Shown piece by piece: positions 58,603-64,000 of a DNA stretch of 64,000 nucleotides (position 1 is its first letter; the number at the start of each line of letters is the position of its first letter). Source of the DNA: Alteromonas sp. 1_MG-2023 (GTDB lineage Bacteria > Pseudomonadota > Gammaproteobacteria > Enterobacterales > Alteromonadaceae). Where the stretch lies: contig NZ_JAUOQH010000007.1 in the NCBI RefSeq assembly GCF_030547075.1, positions 1 through 64,000 of the forward strand, read 5' to 3'. Below the pieces are notes generated by a model. The model made no database searches and was not told the DNA's origin. It saw nothing but the letters and a program-made list of their open reading frames with translations. The position numbers were made by a program, and so were the translations under genes.

Positions 58603-59328
58603 TTACTGGGTATCTTCCAAAATGCTGCCACTATTTAATGCATCGTCCCAGCTAACCGATTTAGATAAATCGCCCCTGCGGGACTTGTACTGATAAACGG
58701 TGGTAGTCAAAGTAATTGAAGCAGGCTGAAACCCATCTGGAAGCGTAAAATTAGTATTAATCGATTGGAAATATTTAAATTTATAGTCGATGGCTTGTTC
58801 AATAAATCCCGCATCACCCGTTGATATTGTTATTTCCTTACCTTCGCGCTCGCCGCTTATACTGATAGACAGCTTACCCTTCACAAAGGCTTTGTTCTGA
58901 CGCTGCTGTAGTACCACAAAACGCATTTGATACTGATTGGGTTCAGGCAAGGCTGACACTTCAACGCCTTCAATATCGAACCCGTCTTGCGTAATTTCTG
59001 GCGCCATGATCCTTTGATAAAAGGCCAGTTGGCTTTCCAATTCGGCGTGCTCTGTTTGCAAATTACTGAGCTCTTCAGCAATAGATTGCTTCTCTAATTC
59101 AGTAAGCTCTAATGCCACTTCTAGCTGATTAACCTGGGTCACGAACTCGTTATTTTCACTAACGAGTAACCCTATGGTTCTGTCTTGGGCGGTAACTTTC
59201 AACCTATCGCCCTCATCCATCATTCGCGCCAACTTATAGCCAAAACCAAGCATTACCAACATCAAGGCGGCCACAAGCAATGACCACTTATAATCGCCTA
59301 TCAGTTGTTTAAGTTTATCGGTTGTCAT
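58603..59328 (-). CDS. DUF6776 protein with coiled coil and membrane helix
   Basis: A protein of 241 residues: short cytoplasmic head, membrane helix 15-34, coiled coil about 45-110 (ENNEFVTQVNQLEVALELTE in parts), then a beta-rich periplasmic domain (NQYQMRFVVLQQRQNKAFVK, then GKLSISISGEREGKEITI). Matches DUF6776, found in gammaproteobacteria, of unknown function. Converges on the exporter gene with a 29-base gap. Confidence 0.75.
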   Translation of the reverse strand: MTTDKLKQLIGDYKWSLLVAALMLVMLGFGYKLARMMDEGDRLKVTAQDRTIGLLVSENNEFVTQVNQLEVALELTELEKQSIAEELSNLQTEHAELESQLAFYQRIMAPEITQDGFDIEGVEVSALPEPNQYQMRFVVLQQRQNKAFVKGKLSISISGEREGKEITISTGDAGFIEQAIDYKFKYFQSINTNFTLPDGFQPASITLTTTVYQYKSRRGDLSKSVSWDDALNSGSILEDTQ

Positions 59329-59445
59329 GTGTCGTTTTAATTCTTTATTGTACTCGATGCAAATACATTGGAATTCTTAACATTATGAATTTCAAGTGTT
59401 TGTGGTAAGCTGCTTGTATCTACGATTTCTCTACTGTATCACATC

Positions 59446-61122
59446 ATGCGCTTGCAGGCTTTACGACAAGAAGTGGCTCACCCGAGAACGTCTATCCAAC
59501 TTTGCCTCTTAGGTATTGTGGGTGGCGTAAGCGCTGGATTGTTGATTATTCTGTTTCGACTGTGTGTTGAATGGCTTCAAGCATCTGGCTTTGGTGCCCT
59601 TCGTGAATGGTTCAACGATGAATGGCCCGTTTGGTTTCTCATGCCCTTACTTAGCGTGCTGTGTATTTTGCTTATTGCCTATATCACTGGTTTCAAGCAC
59701 TACCGAATGGGAATTCCTTTTGTTATCCACCGCGTCAAGTACTACTACGGTCATATCCCCTTTCGCACCACTATTAATCAGTTCTTTGGCGGCATGCTGG
59801 CATTAGCCGGCGGCTTCGTTGTAGGCCGAGAAGGCCCCTGTGTTCACTTAGGCGCTTCTGGTAGTAGCTTTCTAGGTCAGTGGCTACGGCTTCCTTATAA
59901 TAGCATTCGTATCTTAGCAGGATGTGGTATTGCAGCGGGAATTTCGGCTTCATTTAACACGCCTTTTGCGGCGGTTATCTTCGTTATGGAAGTGGTGCTG
60001 CGGGAATATAAAATTCATATTTTTGTGCCCATTATGATTGCCGCAGCCTGTGGCTCGGTGCTAACTCGTATTGTATTTGGGCAAGTAAATGAGCTGTCGT
60101 TCTTGTCTTTTACCGCGTTTAGTCAATGGATGTATTTGTACCTTGTTTTACTTGGTGTATTACTTGGCATGCTTGCGACCTTGTTCAACAATCAACTTAT
60201 GCGGGTAATGACCTGGTTCAGACCTGTCCCTATGGTATGGCGATTAACACTGGCGGCGCTAATAACAGGCACAGTGGGAATGTTGATACCGGAGGCGTTA
60301 GGGGCTAACTTTATTGACGTAGAAACCTTATTTGCCAGTAAACCTGAAACCCTTTTACTGTGTGCAATTTTAGTCAGTAAAGTTATCTTGGCTGTATTTG
60401 CTATTGGCTTAGGTATTCCCGGCGGTATTATTGGGCCGGTTATGGTGATTGGTATGCTAGCTGGGGCTGTGCTGTTATTGCCCTTGTCATACTTTATCGA
60501 TGTGCCAGAATTTACGAACAGTTTTGCCTTATTGGGTATTGCAGGCATGCTTACTGCGGTACTTCACGCGCCGTTAGCGGCGTTATCTGCGGTGATGGAA
60601 CTCTCGTATAGCCCTGAAATAATTTTACCCGCTATGTTGGTTATTGTGCCTGCGTATGTCACATCAACACAATTTTTCGGCAATCGGTCTATTTTCATTC
60701 GCCAGCTAGACTATCAAAACCTACCCTATGCTATATCGTCTATTCGAGAAGCGCTTGAAAAAACCGGTGTGCTTGCGGCGTTAAGTAAAGACTATAAGCT
60801 TTTTCACGACGCCCCAGATAAAGCGCTTGAAGACTATTTATCGAATAACCCAACAAAAATTGTAATTCAACAGTCAAAATTTGAAATAGATGTGCAGTAT
60901 CGTCTGGTCCAATACAATGTGAGTCTAGAACACGATGCCAATGCCCTTAGTTATCATGAGATGGAAGGGCTAAATGCTCAGTGCACACTTCATGAAGTGT
61001 ATGAGCATCTTAAAAATACGCGTTCTGGCGCAGTTTATATATACGATCAGGAACTCAACGATATTATCGGGGTTATTACCTGGAACATTTTGCAAAGCTT
61101 TTTACAAAAGGCTCAGTATTAA
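59446..61122 (+). CDS. ClC-family chloride channel or transporter with C-terminal CBS region
   Basis: A protein of 558 residues. The ion-path loops are recognisable: G127-R-E129-G-P131 keeps the gating glutamate; the first loop reads R-M-G-I-P (87-91) where exchangers have G-S-G-I-P, so the chloride-binding serine is Met; and FVME182-V183 lacks the second (intracellular proton) glutamate. GGIIGPV replaces GxFxP. After residue 430 the protein continues into a cytoplasmic part with a CBS-like end (HEVYEHLKNTRSGAVYIYDQ in parts). Two bases before the next gene (hemJ), so they are an operon. Transport mechanism uncertain. Confidence 0.92.
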   Translation: MRLQALRQEVAHPRTSIQLCLLGIVGGVSAGLLIILFRLCVEWLQASGFGALREWFNDEWPVWFLMPLLSVLCILLIAYITGFKHYRMGIPFVIHRVKYYYGHIPFRTTINQFFGGMLALAGGFVVGREGPCVHLGASGSSFLGQWLRLPYNSIRILAGCGIAAGISASFNTPFAAVIFVMEVVLREYKIHIFVPIMIAAACGSVLTRIVFGQVNELSFLSFTAFSQWMYLYLVLLGVLLGMLATLFNNQLMRVMTWFRPVPMVWRLTLAALITGTVGMLIPEALGANFIDVETLFASKPETLLLCAILVSKVILAVFAIGLGIPGGIIGPVMVIGMLAGAVLLLPLSYFIDVPEFTNSFALLGIAGMLTAVLHAPLAALSAVMELSYSPEIILPAMLVIVPAYVTSTQFFGNRSIFIRQLDYQNLPYAISSIREALEKTGVLAALSKDYKLFHDAPDKALEDYLSNNPTKIVIQQSKFEIDVQYRLVQYNVSLEHDANALSYHEMEGLNAQCTLHEVYEHLKNTRSGAVYIYDQELNDIIGVITWNILQSFLQKAQY

Positions 61123-61124
61123 TA

Positions 61125-61553
61125 ATGTACATATTATGGTTTAAAGCACTTCATATATTTTTCATGGTAGCCTGGATGGCAGGAATATTTTATCTTCCTC
61201 GTTTATTCGTTTACCACGCAAGTGCCACATCGCAAGACGTAAAAGATCAGTTTAAAGTAATGGAAAGAAGGCTGTGGTTTTTTGTCACTCCCTTCGCATT
61301 TCTAACCTTAGCTTTCGGTATTGCACTGATTGTCAGCTACGGTAGTACATGGTTTAAAATGTCGGGATGGCTGCATATTAAATTTATGCTGTTGCTTGCA
61401 GTTTATGGCTATCACTTCTATTTGTATAAGCTGTTAAAGCAATTCTCTAGAGATGAAAATCGTCATAGCGCCAAGTTTTACCGCGTGATTAATGAAGTAC
61501 CGGTATTAATTATCCTGGCTATTGTATGTTTGGCTGTAGTAAAACCGCTTTAG
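61125..61553 (+). CDS. hemJ: Protoporphyrinogen IX oxidase HemJ
   Basis: Haem-pathway enzyme of 142 residues, four membrane helices. Family motifs: H10 in KALHIFFMVAWMAGIFYLPR (in parts), WLHIKFMLL with the conserved Lys, YHFYL, and RVINEVPVLIILAIVCLAVV ending in KPL. It oxidises protoporphyrinogen IX at the membrane where HemG/HemY are absent. Starts two bases after the ClC gene. Confidence 0.95.
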   Translation: MYILWFKALHIFFMVAWMAGIFYLPRLFVYHASATSQDVKDQFKVMERRLWFFVTPFAFLTLAFGIALIVSYGSTWFKMSGWLHIKFMLLLAVYGYHFYLYKLLKQFSRDENRHSAKFYRVINEVPVLIILAIVCLAVVKPL

Positions 61554-61618
61554 TTGAAAAGGCTGTTTTATTTTAAGAATGTTATGGATTAATCGTTAAC
61601 CAACCCAAAGGAAACTAC

Positions 61619-61816
61619 ATGGATGATAGTAACCAACACCTGAAAGATTTGTTGTCGCAAACCGATTTAGCGTTTAAAGCGTTAATGCGGCAACCAGGTT
61701 CGAGTGAACTCGGAGCAGCCTACGACCGTGCAAAAGCGGAGTTAGACACCTATATGATGTCTTTACGGAACACCCTATCTCAACGCAAACAATTACAACG
61801 GCAGCGAGAACGTTAA
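61619..61816 (+). CDS. Small protein of unknown function
   Basis: A protein of 65 residues, soluble, mostly helical and charged, ending in a basic Gln/Arg run (QRKQLQRQRER). AAAGGAA lies six bases before the ATG, so translation is likely. No family recognised. Its end overlaps the convergent UPF0149 gene by four bases. Confidence 0.7.
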   Translation: MDDSNQHLKDLLSQTDLAFKALMRQPGSSELGAAYDRAKAELDTYMMSLRNTLSQRKQLQRQRER

Positions 61817-62493
61817 GAACTTTTAGTAAAGGTCTCAAACTGATTGGGTAACGCCGCACTAAGCTCGCCAGCCAAGGCGATATAATCTTGAATCATGACG
61901 GGAACTTGCTTCCACAACAATGGTAAGTTTTCTTTTAGCTGCTGGGCTTGGCTAGAATTCCTATATTTTAAGGCCAATTCAACATTCGCCAAGGTCGTAA
62001 ATAGTTTTAAGCATCGAGATAGGCGTTTTTCTGGAGTATTAGCATCCTTAGCGTCTGCACCTTGTACACCCTTTGCACTGAATTTTTCCCACGCTTGTTG
62101 CCACACACCTTCAAGCTGCTGATGAACATACAGCAATCCTTCAAGCCATTGGGCTAATTCCGGCGCTATGTCAGGGGTTGATTCATCAACTTCACCTTTT
62201 GCAAACTCACAGGCCAATGGCACTAAGGGCTTTTCGTCCGTCATACACTGCAGGTGAGCCCTTAAGTTATTCATTAGTACATCCGCAAGGGCATCTACAT
62301 CTTTATCAACCAGCGCACTTGAAGAGCTTTGTATCAACCATGGCATCCATTGCTCTGGCATCGGGATTTCTGGTGATGCCGCAACCGCAAATATCATACC
62401 GTCGGCTTTATATGCACTAGGTAGTACATGCGTTAACTTACCCGTTTCAAACACAGGTAAAAGAATATCGATGGGACGCGCCGTTTCTGACAT
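61813..62493 (-). CDS. UPF0149 (YecA/YgfB-like) family protein
   Basis: A protein of 226 residues; the WMPWLIQ segment in PEIPMPEQWMPWLI, LPLACEF, LAQWLEGLLYVHQQLEGVWQ (in parts) and an all-helical layout fit UPF0149. No C-terminal SEC-C zinc motif is present. Function unknown. Moderate confidence in the family, high confidence that it is a gene. Confidence 0.75.
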   Translation of the reverse strand: MSETARPIDILLPVFETGKLTHVLPSAYKADGMIFAVAASPEIPMPEQWMPWLIQSSSSALVDKDVDALADVLMNNLRAHLQCMTDEKPLVPLACEFAKGEVDESTPDIAPELAQWLEGLLYVHQQLEGVWQQAWEKFSAKGVQGADAKDANTPEKRLSRCLKLFTTLANVELALKYRNSSQAQQLKENLPLLWKQVPVMIQDYIALAGELSAALPNQFETFTKSS

Positions 62494-62663
62494 TAATAAT
62501 CCTACTAGCAGTTGAAATGAACACTTTGTTACCTGTACCCTTCGCGCCCATTTTCATATTGTCTTAAAAACGTGTTGAGCAAGTAGCGATAGAGTGAGTC
62601 TGTGTGGTTGCGCAATAGCTAACCTATTGTCATGATAGCAAAACTAAACTAAGAGTGACTGCA

Positions 62664-63890
62664 ATGGCAAAAGATAAATCAGGATATATTATCGCGGCCG
62701 CCTTCATTGGCCCAGGTACAGTAACAACGGCAAGTCTAGCAGGCGCTAACTTCGGCTTTCATTTGGTGTGGGCATTATTGTTTTCAATTTTTGCCACCAT
62801 CGTATTACAAGATATGGCTGCTCGCTTGGGGGTGGCAACGGGTAAAGGGTTGGCATCAGCAATGAAAGACATGGTGTCTACACCCTGGCTGAAGATGCTA
62901 TTTATTGCGTTAATTGTCAGCGCAATTGGAATTGGGAACGCCGCTTATGAATCAGGCAACCTTACCGGCGCTGCCATTGGTCTGGATGCGTTTTGGGAAA
63001 TTGGCACGGGAACCTGGGCACTTATACTTGGAGCGCTAGCTATCGCACTACTTTGGACCGGCAGCTATTCATGGATAGAAAACGTACTGGTGTACCTTGT
63101 GTTTATAATGGCTGGCGTGTTTTTCGTTACCCTTATTGTTGCTAAACCCGATTTATCATTAATGTTTAGTCAGTTAATGCAGCCGCGCTTAGCCGCCGAT
63201 TCTATTACCACCATTCTTGCGTTAATAGGCACCACCATTGTGCCTTACAACTTATTTCTTCATGCGAGTCTTGTGGCGAAGTCATCTCCAAACACAGAGA
63301 ACCCAACCAAGGACAAAGTGAATACTGATAAACGCAATGCGATTAAAGCCTGTAGGAAGCAATCTGCAACCGCCATTAGCATGGGCGGCTTAATTACCCT
63401 AGTGGTAATGGCAACAGCCATGATGGCCTTTTTCAACCAAGCCGCCACTATGGACGCGGGGAACATGGGCGAACAGTTAAAGCCTGTACTGGGAGACAAG
63501 GCACAGTGGTTCTTTGCACTAGGCTTATTTGCAGCTGGGCTAACCAGTGCCATTACCGCCCCCCTTGCAGCAGCCTATGCGGTTTGCGGTGCCCTAGGCC
63601 TTTCTGACGACATGAAAAGCAAGGGGTTTCGCGCAGTGTGGCTGGCCATAATTGTGTGTGGCGTTGCCGTTGCTGCACTAGGTTTTAAACCTTTGCCGGC
63701 TATATTATTTGCTCAGGCTACCAATGGTTTATTGCTGCCTATTATTGCTATCTTTTTGTTGGTTGTCATGAATAAAAGCAAAGCCCTCGGTGATTTCAAA
63801 AATACTCTGTGGAGCAACCTTGCCGGTGTGGTAGTGGTATCTGTGGTAATAGGGCTAGGCCTTTACAAACTCACTAGCCTATTCATATAA
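62664..63890 (+). CDS. NRAMP-related transporter lacking the canonical metal site
   Basis: A protein of 408 residues from the ATG at 62664 (AAGAG eight bases upstream); about eleven helices. The general pattern FIGPGTVTTASLAGANFGF and LQDMAARLGVATGKGL is NRAMP-like. But helix 1 reads G16-P-G-T19 where manganese/iron NRAMPs have D-P-G-N, and helix 6 reads V193-P-Y-N196 where they have M-P-H-N. The Asp, Asn and Met ligands are thus all replaced. A subgroup of such proteins exists in proteobacteria; ion specificity cannot be assumed. It stands alone, followed by a terminator. Confidence 0.88.
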   Translation: MAKDKSGYIIAAAFIGPGTVTTASLAGANFGFHLVWALLFSIFATIVLQDMAARLGVATGKGLASAMKDMVSTPWLKMLFIALIVSAIGIGNAAYESGNLTGAAIGLDAFWEIGTGTWALILGALAIALLWTGSYSWIENVLVYLVFIMAGVFFVTLIVAKPDLSLMFSQLMQPRLAADSITTILALIGTTIVPYNLFLHASLVAKSSPNTENPTKDKVNTDKRNAIKACRKQSATAISMGGLITLVVMATAMMAFFNQAATMDAGNMGEQLKPVLGDKAQWFFALGLFAAGLTSAITAPLAAAYAVCGALGLSDDMKSKGFRAVWLAIIVCGVAVAALGFKPLPAILFAQATNGLLLPIIAIFLLVVMNKSKALGDFKNTLWSNLAGVVVVSVVIGLGLYKLTSLFI

Positions 63891-63921
63891 ACAAACGCTA
63901 TTTAGGAAGGCTCACCGACAC

Positions 63922-63958
63922 AAAAAAGCCCGTTATACGTAAAGCAAACGGGCGTTTT
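63922..63958 (+). terminator. Terminator after the NRAMP-related gene
   Basis: Stem GCCCGTT/AACGGGC (63928-63934 with 63947-63953) and a 12-base loop, preceded by six A and followed by G and four T. Confidence 0.7.
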
Positions 63959-64000
63959 CTATATGCTAGCGTTTAATCAGTAGTTAACGCGTAAATAGGG

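Overview
The window is chromosomal DNA from a marine gammaproteobacterium of the order Alteromonadales, most probably Alteromonas or a close relative. This rests on gene content and order: a methylcitrate operon with acnD and prpF, arcB next to gltBD, tyrS/mepM/anmK, minCDE, and TonB-receptor and DUF-protein families typical of the group. No species can be named from the sequence alone. I found no rRNA or tRNA genes, CRISPR array, prophage or replication origin.

Layout. 0-3.3 kb: left edge with the start of a possible IS30-type transposase, then two AT-rich accessory hydrolase genes. 3.3-6.5 kb: operon of a DUF7010 membrane protein, an SMR transporter and a DesK/DesR-type two-component pair, preceded by a 7-2-7 palindrome. 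6.5-8.8 kb: TonB-dependent receptor on the minus strand. 9.6-16.7 kb: methylcitrate (propionate) operon, GntR regulator-prpB-prpC-acnD-prpF, with TTGTCGACAA palindromes at the regulator and large structured repeats between genes. 16.8-20.5 kb: double-REC diguanylate cyclase and a pair of bacterial PH-domain membrane proteins. 20.5-29.4 kb: arcB divergent from gltBD.

29.5-33.3 kb is an accessory island. It holds a GGGGTCAGAGT palindrome, two orphan Rhs C-terminal tips each followed by a probable immunity gene, a Fic toxin with a short overlapping antitoxin not previously listed as an ORF, and an integrase relic. Tip 1 carries the zinc-peptidase signature of the M15 (D-Ala-D-Ala peptidase) family and its partner is a lipoprotein, which fits a toxin acting in the periplasm. 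Both tips begin with an identical 107-bp piece of Rhs core DNA.

33.4-39.9 kb: small regulatory and envelope genes, mtnN-cobD-btuF, a rhodanese, DUF2721 and GNAT proteins. 39.98-41.38 kb: a complete IS3-family element that has split a bidirectional terminator between the GNAT gene and tyrS. 41.4-64 kb: mostly housekeeping genes (tyrS, mepM, anmK, erpA, ppk2, minCDE, fumC, hemJ) with several transporters whose key residues differ from the textbook family (ClC, NRAMP-like, a Fur-box-associated ArsP_2 exporter) and a fusion of two periplasmic binding proteins.

The most unusual signal not explained by genes is a family of three large nested hairpins (11.2, 15.2 and 42.8 kb). They share a short core (CACGCYGTAAA, then an inner hairpin around ATCCAT, then GCATCCATGC), but each has its own unrelated long stem arms. 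Two lie inside the prp operon; the third, with three nested outer stems, lies between the divergent tyrS and mepM genes.
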